Shown: piece after piece, positions 11,538-20,502 of the stretch
Numbering within the stretch: position 1 is the stretch's first letter
How the letters are laid out: every line of letters begins with the position of its first letter
NCBI RefSeq assembly: GCF_007745175.1
Contig: NZ_CP036271.1
Location: 6,597,439-6,661,438 of the forward strand
DNA length: 64,000 nucleotides
Direction of reading: 5' to 3'
Source of the DNA: Caulifigura coniformis
GTDB taxonomy: Bacteria; Planctomycetota; Planctomycetia; Planctomycetales; Planctomycetaceae
The notes under the pieces: model-generated
Databases searched by the model: none
Seen by the model: only the letters and a program-made list of their open reading frames with translations
What the model was told of the DNA's origin: nothing
Position numbers and translations under genes: made by a program

Positions 11538-13949
11538 ATGATTATGGTGCTCACGATTCTCCGGGCGGCGGGACGCTTCGCGCCCCGCGTGAACGCTCTC
11601 GCGATTCTCTCGCTTGTGGCTTTGGCGCTGGCGTCGTCGACGGTGGCCCAGGACGCGGAACCGAAGATCGGCGCCATTTCGGGCATCGTGGTCGATGCGG
11701 ACACCGGGGGCGTCGTTCCCGATGTTGAAGTCCGCATGTTCAAACGTCCCCCCGGCGGCGGGAACCGCCTGCAGTTCAAGATCACGCGTGTGCGTAGCGA
11801 TGCAGACGGCCGCTATCGGTTCGAGAACCTCAGCCCCGGCGACTATGGCATCTACGCCTTCCACGGAACGAAGGCGTCGCGCACGAAAGACTTCGACTAC
11901 GCCAGGGCAAAGATCGCGGACGACGGATCCTCGGAGCCCGTCGATCTGAGGCTGACGGAGGCGCTCACCCTCAAGGTCAGGGTTCTCGCGGAACAAACCG
12001 GGCAGCCCATCGAGGGGGCTTTCGTCCGATTGCGCTGGACCGATCTTGATGACACTGCCGCGACAGATGGGCACGGGGCTGTGCTGATTCATGGCCTGAC
12101 GCCTCACGATCAGCACATCGAGGCGAAGGCACCGGGCTTCCAGCTGAAAGCGGTCACGCAGACGCTAAAAGACCCACTCACAGAAGTGACCTTCAAGCTG
12201 CCGCCCGGAGGGTTCATTCAGGGAAAGGTCGTGAACGATCAGGGGAGGCCGCTGGCTGGCGTGAGCATCGGCGCCTCGCCCGAGCGTGGTTCCGACGGCT
12301 TCGATTCCGTGAAGTCGGACGAAGAGGGAAAGTTCACTCTGAACTACGTCCCGCTCACGCAGTCGGTCCGCATTTATGCCTCGTTGAAAGAGCACGAGGC
12401 TCACCACCAGTCGATCTCGCTCAATGGCGCGCCCTATCGGCCGCTGGAGATCGTCCTTCCTTCCCGACGCCACGGAGGAGACGCCGACATCACCGTGGTC
12501 GATCCCGAAGGTCAGCCTGTGCCAGGGGCGGAGATACTCAACTACGGCTCCTCCTCTGGCGATTATCACAAGGTGAAAACCAACGACCGCGGCGAATGTT
12601 CAATCACCAGGTTGTATCTGCGGCATTTGGGAAAAGGGGCCGAGTTGGCAGTGCGCGCGGAGGGATTCGCGCCCCAGTTGATTGAAGTGATGCCGTCGAC
12701 CGATGGCCCCGCGAGGTTGACGGTCAACCTCGAAAAGGGGCATCGCTACCGCGGCCGGCTCGTCAACGCGGCCGGCGAGCCAGTCTCCAATGCGTCGGTC
12801 TACGTGAACAACGGCAACTACGGTTCCGGGCTCTTCGGACACAAGCTCGACGTCGATAAGGAAGGACGTTTTTCATCGACGTCTCTCCCGCCGGAGTCGA
12901 CGGCGAACATCAGCGCCAGCGGGTACACACCGCAGGACCAGGTGAAGATTCCCCTCGATCAGGAGGAAGAGCACGTCATTACTCTGGAGTCCACAGGTCA
13001 CTTCCGCGGCCTCGTGACCAACGCCGCCACCGGTGCGCCGGTCCGTCGGTTCAACGTCAAGCTGGGCTTCGCCCGCAAGCCCCCGGCGGGCGCCCAGCGG
13101 TCTCGAGGCATTCCCTCCGACTGGGGCGACAGCGGACGCACGATCAACGACGACTCAGGCCGATGGCTCTGGGAAGAACTCCCGAACAACACCGCCTACG
13201 CCCTGACCATCGAGGCTGAGGGGTTTGATGCGACTCACGTCCCGGTCGCCGTCACGAACCGGGGCGAATCGGATCTTGAGATCAAGATGCAGCCGATCGA
13301 TCCCGGGTCGCTGGTCGAGGTCGCCGGCGTCATTCTCGACCCGAAGGGAGATCCGATCGAGGGGGTCCTGGTTCACCTGATCGGATGCGATCCGAAACTG
13401 GCCGCGAACGATCCGAACGGCCAGCGCGAAGTCCCCATGCACCTGATCCGCATCCATCAGGCAAAGAACATCGCCGCCTGCAGGTTCGCGCATGAAGCCA
13501 CAACAGCGGCCGACGGCAGCTTCCGGTTTCCCAGGGTTTCCAGTCGAATCGGGCTGCAGCTCGTCTATTGGGGCGACGAAACCCCTTCGACGCGGGTCCG
13601 GAAGCTGGAGGAGCGAACGGCGGAACAACTGGGCCGGCTCGAACTGCTCGCGCCGGCCGGCGTCACGATCACTGGACGCATCAATCTGAAAGCGTTTCCG
13701 GATCCGGGCCGGGTGTCCGTTCGCTCGACCGAGGAAACGTTCGACTCGCGGGACGTCAGTTTCAAGGCCGGGGATGATCGCTCGACGTTCACGATCAAGG
13801 GAGTCTCGGCCGGCACTGTGAACGTCACGCTGATGAGCGAGGCCGTTCCGTATCGCGAGAATGGGACCACGTTCTACAGGAGCAGCAGTCTGGGCAATCG
13901 AACCGTGACCGCGGGCCCCGGCGAGACGGTCGAAGTCCATTTCGAGTAG
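11538..13949 (+). CDS. large secreted protein made of carboxypeptidase-regulatory-like domains
   Basis: About 803 residues with an N-terminal hydrophobic export signal (LAILSLVALALASSTVAQ). The rest is a chain of about seven or eight beta-sandwich modules of the carboxypeptidase-regulatory type, each with a pattern like ISGIVVDADTGGVVPDVEV, IQGKVVNDQGRPLAGVSI, YRGRLVNAAGEPVSNASV, FRGLVTNAATGAPVRRF and VAGVILDPKGDPIEGVLV. No catalytic motif is seen, so an adhesive or structural role outside the cytoplasm is likely. The ATG at 11538 follows a purine-rich stretch (gcagggagatg); an upstream in-frame extension to 11466 lacks a signal. Family size and spacing of modules are from reading only. Confidence 0.85.
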   Translation: MIMVLTILRAAGRFAPRVNALAILSLVALALASSTVAQDAEPKIGAISGIVVDADTGGVVPDVEVRMFKRPPGGGNRLQFKITRVRSDADGRYRFENLSPGDYGIYAFHGTKASRTKDFDYARAKIADDGSSEPVDLRLTEALTLKVRVLAEQTGQPIEGAFVRLRWTDLDDTAATDGHGAVLIHGLTPHDQHIEAKAPGFQLKAVTQTLKDPLTEVTFKLPPGGFIQGKVVNDQGRPLAGVSIGASPERGSDGFDSVKSDEEGKFTLNYVPLTQSVRIYASLKEHEAHHQSISLNGAPYRPLEIVLPSRRHGGDADITVVDPEGQPVPGAEILNYGSSSGDYHKVKTNDRGECSITRLYLRHLGKGAELAVRAEGFAPQLIEVMPSTDGPARLTVNLEKGHRYRGRLVNAAGEPVSNASVYVNNGNYGSGLFGHKLDVDKEGRFSSTSLPPESTANISASGYTPQDQVKIPLDQEEEHVITLESTGHFRGLVTNAATGAPVRRFNVKLGFARKPPAGAQRSRGIPSDWGDSGRTINDDSGRWLWEELPNNTAYALTIEAEGFDATHVPVAVTNRGESDLEIKMQPIDPGSLVEVAGVILDPKGDPIEGVLVHLIGCDPKLAANDPNGQREVPMHLIRIHQAKNIAACRFAHEATTAADGSFRFPRVSSRIGLQLVYWGDETPSTRVRKLEERTAEQLGRLELLAPAGVTITGRINLKAFPDPGRVSVRSTEETFDSRDVSFKAGDDRSTFTIKGVSAGTVNVTLMSEAVPYRENGTTFYRSSSLGNRTVTAGPGETVEVHFE

Positions 13950-14145
13950 CCGCCCGGCCGGTGCAGATTCCAGCGCATGTCGCCGCGTTGGAGACTCGAT
14001 GGGCCCCGCGCTCTCCCGCGTGTGGTGCGCGGCCGGTCTCTCCCGGTAACTTAGGCGTCATTGAAGCGGTGTCGATGCCTCGCCCGACGTTCTCGCACCC
14101 TTCTGCTGCAACTGCACCCTGGCGGCCACATCAAGAGCGACTGCA

Positions 14146-15000
14146 ATGAACGAGCTGAAATTCGACGCGGGGCACGTGTTCTTTGAAGCAGGCGACCCGG
14201 GGCAGACCGCCTGGTTCGTGCATGAAGGCGAGGTCGAGCTTCTGACCGGTCCGGACACGTCGCCCGTCCGCGCGCGGATCGTCCGGTCGGGGGATGTGTT
14301 CGGAGAGCAGGCGCTCGTTGATGAGCGTCCGCGCGATGTGACCGCCCGCGCGCTGACGGGCGGACGCGTGGTCGCGGTCGCCCGGGAAGAATTCGAACGC
14401 ACGCTGTTCAACGCGCCGGCGCCGATCCGGGAGTGCCTGCGGACCTTGTTTGAACGGCTGAGGGCAGCCACTCACGATGACGATGCCGACTTTCAATTCG
14501 CCGACGAAGCATTCCTTGCGGACGACGGTTTCGGGATCGACGCATCGACAGCGAGCGGACCCGGCGAATCCGCCGCGGGGGTACCCAGCCAGTTCCCTGT
14601 TTCACAGGGGCGCGCCGGCGAATGGATCGTCGTAGTCCATCCTCTCACCCGGAAGGCCGCGGAAACGTTGCCGGAAGAGGGGTTACTCGTCACGCAGTTT
14701 CCGCTGCGCCTGGGGCGCGCCGCTGCGGCCGACGAGAACGAAGCTCTCGACCTGAACGACCTGTGGTTACTTGATGACGAGCCGTTCAACGTCTCGCGCA
14801 ACCACTGCGAAATCTATGTCGACGGCGTCGGGCCGGCGATTCGCGACCGGGGCAGCGCGCTGGGATGCGTCGTCAACGAGACTTCGATCGGGGGACGCGG
14901 GAAGATGCGCAACTGCGGCCTGGAACGGGGAGACAACGTCGTCATCCTCGGGTCGCGGGTCTCGCCGTACCAGTTCCGAATTACGGTGGAACGACGCTAA
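14146..15000 (+). CDS. cyclic-nucleotide-binding domain plus FHA domain protein
   Basis: A 284-residue cytoplasmic signalling protein. Residues 1-115 form a CRP/cNMP-binding beta-roll (FEAGDPGQTAWFVHEGEVEL, then GDVFGEQALVDERPRDVTAR, the place of the phosphate-binding cassette). Residues 180-284 form a forkhead-associated phosphopeptide-binding domain (PLRLGRAA, then VSRNHCEI with the conserved Ser/Arg/Asn-His, then ends LERGDNVVILG). It carries no DNA-binding helix-turn-helix, so it is not a CRP-type transcription factor. It probably links a nucleotide or redox signal to a phosphothreonine partner. Its stop codon overlaps the stop of the convergent ECF sigma gene by four bases. Confidence 0.88.
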   Translation: MNELKFDAGHVFFEAGDPGQTAWFVHEGEVELLTGPDTSPVRARIVRSGDVFGEQALVDERPRDVTARALTGGRVVAVAREEFERTLFNAPAPIRECLRTLFERLRAATHDDDADFQFADEAFLADDGFGIDASTASGPGESAAGVPSQFPVSQGRAGEWIVVVHPLTRKAAETLPEEGLLVTQFPLRLGRAAAADENEALDLNDLWLLDDEPFNVSRNHCEIYVDGVGPAIRDRGSALGCVVNETSIGGRGKMRNCGLERGDNVVILGSRVSPYQFRITVERR

Positions 15001-15752
15001 CCGGGCCGATTCCGGAAACGATCGAATGTCGGCCGGCCGCCGCGTCTCGAACTCATCCTGAATCTACCCTCGAGTGAGGTTCGAATCTGCATCCATCCCT
15101 GGCGAATGAGCGCCAGCTTTCGTTCGACCGTTCGAACGCTCACCTCCAGGAGGGCGGCAATTCCGGGATGGCTCAGCCCTTGCAGCTTGTAGATCGCGAC
15201 CTGTCTTTCGGGCTCGTCCTGAAGGGCGAGGAGCAACCGCTCCTGTTCCTCGAGGAAGCCCGCGATGACCTCATCCGCGACCTCCATGTCCGACGTCGAA
15301 ACCGCCTCGACAACCGCCCCGTCCCCCAGCTGGCTGAATTGATCGGCCCGGCCTCCGGCGTGCGTTCGAGCCCGCTCTTTGCGTCGACGCGAGATCGCTT
15401 TATTGCGAGTGATCGTCAGGAGCAGCCCCCAGAATGGGTCGCGATCACGCACTTCGGTCAGCGATCCATGGACGGCCGCGCTCCACACCGCGTGAAACAC
15501 GCTCTGGACCAGGTCGTCTTCATCCGCGGCCGCGGAGATCACGTTTGCGAAGCGACTCCGGGCCGCGCGAACGAGGGCGTCCCGGAAGTGCACATCGAGG
15601 AGGTCGCCCGCAGCGCGATCACCGTGCCTCAGGCGTTCCACCCAGGCCGTCACGGAATCGTCGAGTTCTCGAGGATTTGCAGGAGGCAACACGGATCGGC
15701 CGTAAGTTCTGGATGTCGATGACGATAGAAAACTGAATCCTGCGAAAAACAC
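14997..15752 (-). CDS. ECF-type RNA polymerase sigma factor
   Basis: Sigma-70 family factor of up to 251 residues. Region 2 is around residues 35-120 (ADEDDLVQSVFHAVWSA, then FWGLLLTITRNKAISRRRK) and region 4 around 165-225 (LSHPGIAALLEVSVRTVERK, helix-turn-helix). The linker between them (about 120-160) is long, and residues 1-30 and the C-terminal RRGGRPTFDRFRNRPG tail are extra. This fits planctomycete ECF groups. The GTG at 15752 is the first possible start and has no clear ribosome binding site; GTG 15692 is another. No anti-sigma factor is adjacent. The gene ends in a four-base overlap with the cNMP/FHA gene on the other strand. Confidence 0.85.
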   Translation of the reverse strand: MFFAGFSFLSSSTSRTYGRSVLPPANPRELDDSVTAWVERLRHGDRAAGDLLDVHFRDALVRAARSRFANVISAAADEDDLVQSVFHAVWSAAVHGSLTEVRDRDPFWGLLLTITRNKAISRRRKERARTHAGGRADQFSQLGDGAVVEAVSTSDMEVADEVIAGFLEEQERLLLALQDEPERQVAIYKLQGLSHPGIAALLEVSVRTVERKLALIRQGWMQIRTSLEGRFRMSSRRGGRPTFDRFRNRPG

Positions 15753-16099
15753 CCAGGGGACAGGGCCTTCCAGATGATGTTTTTGTTCCAGACGAAAAAT
15801 TTCTTCAATTCTGTGTCGGTTTGCTGAGTCGGGCCGCGTCTCTCAGTTGAGCGATTGCCAGCGGGCGACTCACGTGTGCACGAGTGGTCCGCTGATGCCA
15901 TCGCCGCCGTCGTTCTCTGGCGGTGGTGGAAATGGCCGCCCGGACACGGGAGTCGTTGGCGGGCTAAAACCTTCGACTGCAACCTGCTGTCCGAGCGGCC
16001 GTTTCCGAGTCTAGCAAATCCCGACGAGTCGACAGGCTCGCCGAGGGGATTGCATCAGGCTTTCGACATGAAGAGCGGGAGCTGGCGGGCGGGCTTCTG

Positions 16100-16132
16100 A
16101 CGGGCCCGTGATCCGCCGGATCACGGGCCCTG
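16100..16132. terminator. possible hairpin after repeat region, bphP side
   Basis: gggcccgtga pairs with tcacgggccc around a short gccgga-containing loop (gggcccgtgatccgccggatcacgggccc region). The two arms are perfectly complementary. It could end transcription from either side, but lies more than 300 bases from both neighbouring genes and no T-tract follows. Confidence 0.35.
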
Positions 16133-16254
16133 TCACGTTCTCTCCTCTGGTCCATCGCTGATGGCCCCCGTCGTTGCGACGAGTGGTGTCTGGAGCGCAG
16201 CCGACACGGGCCGAGGTGTGGGGCTGGCCTGGATCTCGGGGCGCCGAGTGGTCT

Positions 16255-16412
16255 GGCGTGGGAGGGATCGGCAACGTGCGCATGCTCACCCTGCTTCGCG
16301 ATGTGAGCATGGCACCTAACGCCGGCCTTCGCTTAAAGGGGGAGGGCACGGCAACGTTCGCCCGGGGCTTCCCGTTGGGCCAGCCCCGGCCACGCCGGCA
16401 GTCGTACCCGGC
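16255..16412 (-). repeat. modular palindromic repeat, copy 1 (modules A and B, reverse orientation)
   Basis: Module A holds catgctcac (16281-16289) and gtgagcatg (16303-16311), a nine-base stem with a 13-base loop, continued by gcacctaacgccggcc. Module B (16346-16412) contains cggcaacgttcgcccggggc and ccagccccggccacgcc. The same two modules in the same order occur at 20150-20295, and in inverted orientation around 27741-29310. Non-coding; no transposase of its own. Confidence 0.75.
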
Positions 16413-16435
16413 GCGCCCACCGGCTGCGATCAGCG

Positions 16436-19198
16436 TCAGACTCGCCCGGCAAGACTCGCCACGAGCGCGAGCAGTTCCGCGCTGTCCGCCGGCTTTGCGA
16501 GGTGCGCCTGAAAGCCCGAGAGCAATGCTTTCCGCCGGTCATCGGCGCGGGCATAGGCAGTCAGCGCGACGGCCGGCGTCTTCGACTTCCCCTCGCTGGC
16601 CTCGAGCGACCGCCAGCGTTTGATGAACTCATACCCATCGCCGTCCGGCATTCCGATGTCAGAAATGATGACATCGAATTCCGCCGAGCGGCGAGCTTCG
16701 AGCGCGTCCTCAATCGACGCGGCAGTCGTCACCTCGCAGTCGCATTCTTCGAGCATTCGCTTCACGACATCCCGCGCATCTTTTTCGTCATCCAGAGCCA
16801 GTACGCGGACGCCCTTGAGATTCAGTGCCTCACAGTCTGGCCGGGAGCCACTGAGTCGCGATTCCGGCGATGTTTCCTTTGCTGGCAGTTGCACGACGCG
16901 CACCGGAAGCGACACGACAAATGTCGCCCCCTTGCCGACGCCAGCGCTGTAGGCCCGCACAATGCCACCGTGCAGCTCGACGAGATCCCGCACGATCGCC
17001 AGGCCGAGGCCCAATCCGCCGAACCGCCGCGTCTTCGAGCTATCGGCCTGGCGGAATCGATCGAACACGTGCGGCAGGAAGTCGGACGCGATTCCCTGGC
17101 CGTTGTCGGCAATGCTGAGCTCCACGTGCGAATCGACCCGCTCGAGAATGACCTGCACCTTGCCGCGTGCATGTGTGAACTTGACCGCATTGGAAAGCAG
17201 ATTCCAGACGACCTGTTGAAGCCGGCCCGGATCGCCGGTGGTGTTCAGACCCGACAGAGGATCGATCATCGTCTCGATCCGGATGCCTTTGGCGGTTGCG
17301 GCGAGCGACACGGTTTCGATCGCGGTCTTCACGATCGAAGGCAGGTTCGTCTCCTGGAGGTCGAGCCGGATGTTTCCCGAGATGATGCGACTCACGTCGA
17401 GCAGGTCTTCAATCATCTTGGCCTGGGATCGTGCATTCCGCTCGATCACCTCCAGGCCGTCGGCCGTTTCCTGGTCGATCTGCTCTTTTTGAGCGAGGAT
17501 CTGCGCCCATCCGAGAATCGCGTTCAGCGGCGTTCGCAGTTCGTGGGACAGCGTGGCCACGAAGTCGTCCTTGGCGCGGCCGACCCGCTCGGACTCAGCT
17601 CTCGCCGCCCGTTCGGCCGCCAGTGCTCGCTCGTGCTCTTGGCTGGCGAGCCGCATATCTGTATTTGCAGAGGCCAGTTGCTCGCTTCGCCGCAGCATCT
17701 GTCGCGAGATCCGGTCTCGCAGCATCTGTGCCGCATCGAGTTCCGCCGGCGTCCAAGGGCGACTGCGGCCTTTCAAGGTTTCCTTCCACAACGCGAACGA
17801 CCCTCGCGGACTGAGCCGTGCGGCGCCGTCTCCTTTGACGACCGATTTCGAGGGGTCTCCCGCCCAGTGGACCTCGCGAACCAATTCCGTCCGGAACCAC
17901 AGCAGCTGATGCACTCGCGACCCTGTGAGAGACACGGCGAGCAGGCCGCTGGCCACGGCGCTCAATCGGCCCATCCCGAAGATCGCCTGGACGTTATCGG
18001 TCGCATACACATCCGCGGTCACGTTGTGTCGCAACCACGCGGACAGCTCGCGGATGATGTCGGGACCAGGCGTCTGGCCGATGCGGGTGATCGCATCCCC
18101 CACGACGACTGCCGCCCCATCGGCCGCGACGAAGTCCAGCATGGTGGGTGTCGATTCCACGAGTGCCTTCGCCGTGTCCTCGAACTTCGAGATGTTTTCC
18201 GACAGGTCGTCGGTGACTCGACGGAGCGTCGCGCGGTAGCTGGCCAGCTCACGATCGTCGGCGCTGGCGATCGACTGCGACATCAATTGCCCGAGCAGCT
18301 CGCAGGCAGTCCGAACGTCGTAAGGAACAAAACGCGGGGAATAATGATGGCAGGCCACCAGTCCCCACAGCCTGTTGTCGCGGATGAGCGAGATCGACAT
18401 GGAGGCCTGCACCCCCATGTTCTTCAGGTATTCCAGGTGAATCGGTGACACACTGCGGAGGACCGAGAAGCTCAGGTCGAGCGGATACCGACTGCCGGCG
18501 TCGCAGGCCGGAACGATGTGCGACGGACGGTAGCCGCAGTCGGCGATGAACCTCAGCCAGTTTCGGGTGTAGAGCTCACGCGCCTGGGCAGGGATATCGG
18601 ACGCCGGATAATGGAGGCCCAGAAAGGGCTCCAGGTCGTCTCGCCGTTCCTCCGAAATGACCTGGCCGTTCCACTCCTCGTCGAAGCGGTACACCATGAC
18701 GCGGTCGAAGCCGCTGATCTTGCGGACCTGATCGGCGCAGACGCGGGCGAGATGATCGACTGACTGAGCCTTCTGCAATCGTGCGATGGAACGCTGCACG
18801 AGTCGATAGAGTTCCGGCGCCGAAAGCGAGTTCCGGTCGTCGGACGGCTCGAGCTCGAGCAGGACGTTGTTGCCGTTGCGATGTGTGATCGCGTCGAAGG
18901 CGGTCGGCGGTTCGCGAACCTGAATCGTGTGGAAGTAGACCGGCTTGGTGTCGAACACTTCGGTGCGGAGCGCCGCCTCGAAGTGCTCTGCATCCTCAGG
19001 CCGGAAAATCTCCGCGACGGGGCGCCCGATCAGCGCGGCAGGCTCGAGGCCGATCAGGTCTCCCGCGTTTTCACTGACCCGCACCACTTCCAGATTCGGC
19101 GCTCGACAGACCAGCAACACTCCATGCGGCTGGATTGCTCCGGACTGGTGGATGGGCTCGCGATCGCAATTGGAAAGGTCGATCTGAGACGACTGCAT
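16436..19198 (-). CDS. bphP: bacteriophytochrome histidine kinase with fused receiver domain
   Basis: Red/far-red photoreceptor of about 920 residues. PAS domain with the biliverdin-binding Cys11 in SNCDREPIHQSGAIQPHG; GAF domain with PASDIP (Asp201), His254 and CHHYSPRF near 283; PHY domain with the tongue motif PRGSF (464-468); HisKA dimerisation box SHELRTPLNA with phospho-acceptor His552; HATPase_c with NLLSNAVKF, DNGQGI and GGLGLGLAIV; C-terminal REC domain with Asp847 in SDIGMPDGDG and the usual Lys in HLAKP. All key chromophore and kinase residues are present. The heme oxygenase gene lies 81 bases upstream in the same direction and provides biliverdin. The frame opens further up to a TTG at 19267; ATG 19198 fits the family start. 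Confidence 0.96.
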   Translation of the reverse strand: MQSSQIDLSNCDREPIHQSGAIQPHGVLLVCRAPNLEVVRVSENAGDLIGLEPAALIGRPVAEIFRPEDAEHFEAALRTEVFDTKPVYFHTIQVREPPTAFDAITHRNGNNVLLELEPSDDRNSLSAPELYRLVQRSIARLQKAQSVDHLARVCADQVRKISGFDRVMVYRFDEEWNGQVISEERRDDLEPFLGLHYPASDIPAQARELYTRNWLRFIADCGYRPSHIVPACDAGSRYPLDLSFSVLRSVSPIHLEYLKNMGVQASMSISLIRDNRLWGLVACHHYSPRFVPYDVRTACELLGQLMSQSIASADDRELASYRATLRRVTDDLSENISKFEDTAKALVESTPTMLDFVAADGAAVVVGDAITRIGQTPGPDIIRELSAWLRHNVTADVYATDNVQAIFGMGRLSAVASGLLAVSLTGSRVHQLLWFRTELVREVHWAGDPSKSVVKGDGAARLSPRGSFALWKETLKGRSRPWTPAELDAAQMLRDRISRQMLRRSEQLASANTDMRLASQEHERALAAERAARAESERVGRAKDDFVATLSHELRTPLNAILGWAQILAQKEQIDQETADGLEVIERNARSQAKMIEDLLDVSRIISGNIRLDLQETNLPSIVKTAIETVSLAATAKGIRIETMIDPLSGLNTTGDPGRLQQVVWNLLSNAVKFTHARGKVQVILERVDSHVELSIADNGQGIASDFLPHVFDRFRQADSSKTRRFGGLGLGLAIVRDLVELHGGIVRAYSAGVGKGATFVVSLPVRVVQLPAKETSPESRLSGSRPDCEALNLKGVRVLALDDEKDARDVVKRMLEECDCEVTTAASIEDALEARRSAEFDVIISDIGMPDGDGYEFIKRWRSLEASEGKSKTPAVALTAYARADDRRKALLSGFQAHLAKPADSAELLALVASLAGRV

Positions 19199-19279
19199 AC
19201 GCTCGACTTCGCCGACGGACTTGTTGGGGGGGCATTTCAGTTTCTCGCAGGGGCCGCTGCTCAACAAGAGGGTCTGCAG

Positions 19280-19891
19280 TCAACTTTTCAGCGCGTGTTC
19301 CAGCCACCGCTGCATCGACTGAAATGTGCCGACGGCGCTGTCGACGATGAGCCCGTCGCTCCCGGGATCGTTTGCGACGTAAGCCGACACGCAATCTCCG
19401 AAGGCCTTCCACATCGCCCCGACGCGAGGCCCGTAGCTGGAAAAGAACGAATGGCCACACTCGGGAAAGTCGGCGAGCCTTCGTTCGACCTCCCGCCTGA
19501 CGAGTTGACCGCCCAAGGTCGCGCCTTCCAGCACGTACAGCGTCCCCAGAGCCGCGGGCACGCCTTGAAGCGAAGGCAGGTCCTGGCATCGCGGCAGCTG
19601 CGCGAGAGACTGCCCGGACGTTCCAAGACGCGTCAGGTCGGATTTCAGCAACTTCGATTTCTGAAGTCGCTCGGGCGCGATCCCAACGGCCTCGAGTTCG
19701 CGAATGCTTCGCAGGCGGTCTTCGACCGGCTCGTAAAACCCGAGAAACGCTTCCAGAAACCTCCGGTACGATGTGGCCGACTCCAGTCGTCTCGGAAGAT
19801 CAACCGTCCGTTCAAGGGCTTGATGGGCCTCGGCGGTCGTCTCCCGGAGCGCGGCCATCGTCGGTGACGGACTTGTTGAACGCGTGCTCAT
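19280..19891 (-). CDS. bphO: biliverdin-producing heme oxygenase
   Basis: About 203 residues, all helical, of the bacterial BphO/HemO family. It opens heme to biliverdin IX-alpha, iron and CO. The proximal His lies in LRETTAEAHQALE, and the distal helix glycines in GTLYVLEGATLGGQLV. It is the first gene of a two-gene operon with the bacteriophytochrome, supplying the chromophore. The ATG at 19891 is preceded by AAGGAG at a somewhat long distance (13 bases); the frame is open to 19930. Confidence 0.94.
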   Translation of the reverse strand: MSTRSTSPSPTMAALRETTAEAHQALERTVDLPRRLESATSYRRFLEAFLGFYEPVEDRLRSIRELEAVGIAPERLQKSKLLKSDLTRLGTSGQSLAQLPRCQDLPSLQGVPAALGTLYVLEGATLGGQLVRREVERRLADFPECGHSFFSSYGPRVGAMWKAFGDCVSAYVANDPGSDGLIVDSAVGTFQSMQRWLEHALKS

Positions 19892-20502
19892 CTCCGCAGA
19901 TGCACTCCTTTCAGGCAACCTTCTCAGCAATCAAAGCTCAATTCTATCACGACGAGCGCCACGGCCACCCTGCCGTTCTGTGCGCCGTGTGGGCTGGTGC
20001 GGGGCGCGAGACGGGCCAAGCGTGCTGTTGGACTTTGTTCGGGCCCTCGAATACTCGGGGGACGGTTGCGCGCGAGCCCAGGCGAGGAGAAAGGTTCACC
20101 GCGGAGAGACGGAAAACGCAGAGACGGAGGGAGCAAGGGGGCGTGGGAGAGGTCGGCAACGTTCGCATGCTCACCCTGCTTCGCGATGTGAGTATGGCAC
20201 TCAACGCGGGCCTTCACTCGGGGGGGAGTGGGGGAGGGTTCGGCGGCCCACGCCTGGAGGCTTCGCTTCGGTGCGTCCCCGGCCACGTCTGATTGGGCTG
20301 GCCGCAGGTACACGGCCTGCCCGCGGCACCCGGTTGCAAGAGGGAGAAGGATGAAGGGCGGTCCGATCTTGAAGAAGCCTCTTGCGACTGTCGCCGCACC
20401 GGTTGCAGAGCGACACGGTGCGACCTCCGTTCGCATTGGAGGCACGACAACCGGTGGTACCCGGTGGAGGCAGGTCAGTGGCGTCTGCTGGCGCCAAGCC
20501 GG
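19892..20502. other. 611-base intergenic region with repeat element copy
   Basis: Between bphO (reading left) and the metalloprotease stop. It should contain the bphO promoter near 19900-19990. A short single arm of the caccgcggagagacgg repeat lies at 20098-20130, then copy 2 of the modular palindromic repeat at 20150-20470. I see no gene. Confidence 0.6.
20150..20470 (-). repeat. modular palindromic repeat, copy 2 (modules A, B and C, reverse orientation)
   Basis: Module A (20150-20210) has catgctcac (20166-20174) facing gtgagtatg (20188-20196, one mismatch). Module B (20230-20295) includes ggaggcttcgcttcgg and gtccccggccacg. Module C (20381-20470) includes cgccgcaccggttgcagagc and ends caaccggtggtacccggtgg. 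Order A-B-C matches copy 1 and the mirror image of copy 3. Confidence 0.75.

Larger units (their letters stand above)
15753..16435. other. 683-base intergenic region with repeat element copy
   Basis: Lies upstream of the ECF sigma gene and downstream of the bacteriophytochrome gene. 15753-16250 shows nothing I can assign apart from a short GC hairpin near 16100-16135 (gggcccgtgatccgccgga followed by tcacgggccc). From 16255 on it is a copy of the modular palindromic repeat (modules A and B, see repeat entry). Confidence 0.6.

Noticed and set aside
18881-19867. 328-residue open frame on the plus strand
   Set aside because: Antisense of bphO and the start of bphP.
20098-20130. small RNA gene
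   Set aside because: Only a single arm of a dispersed repeat; no promoter or hairpin.
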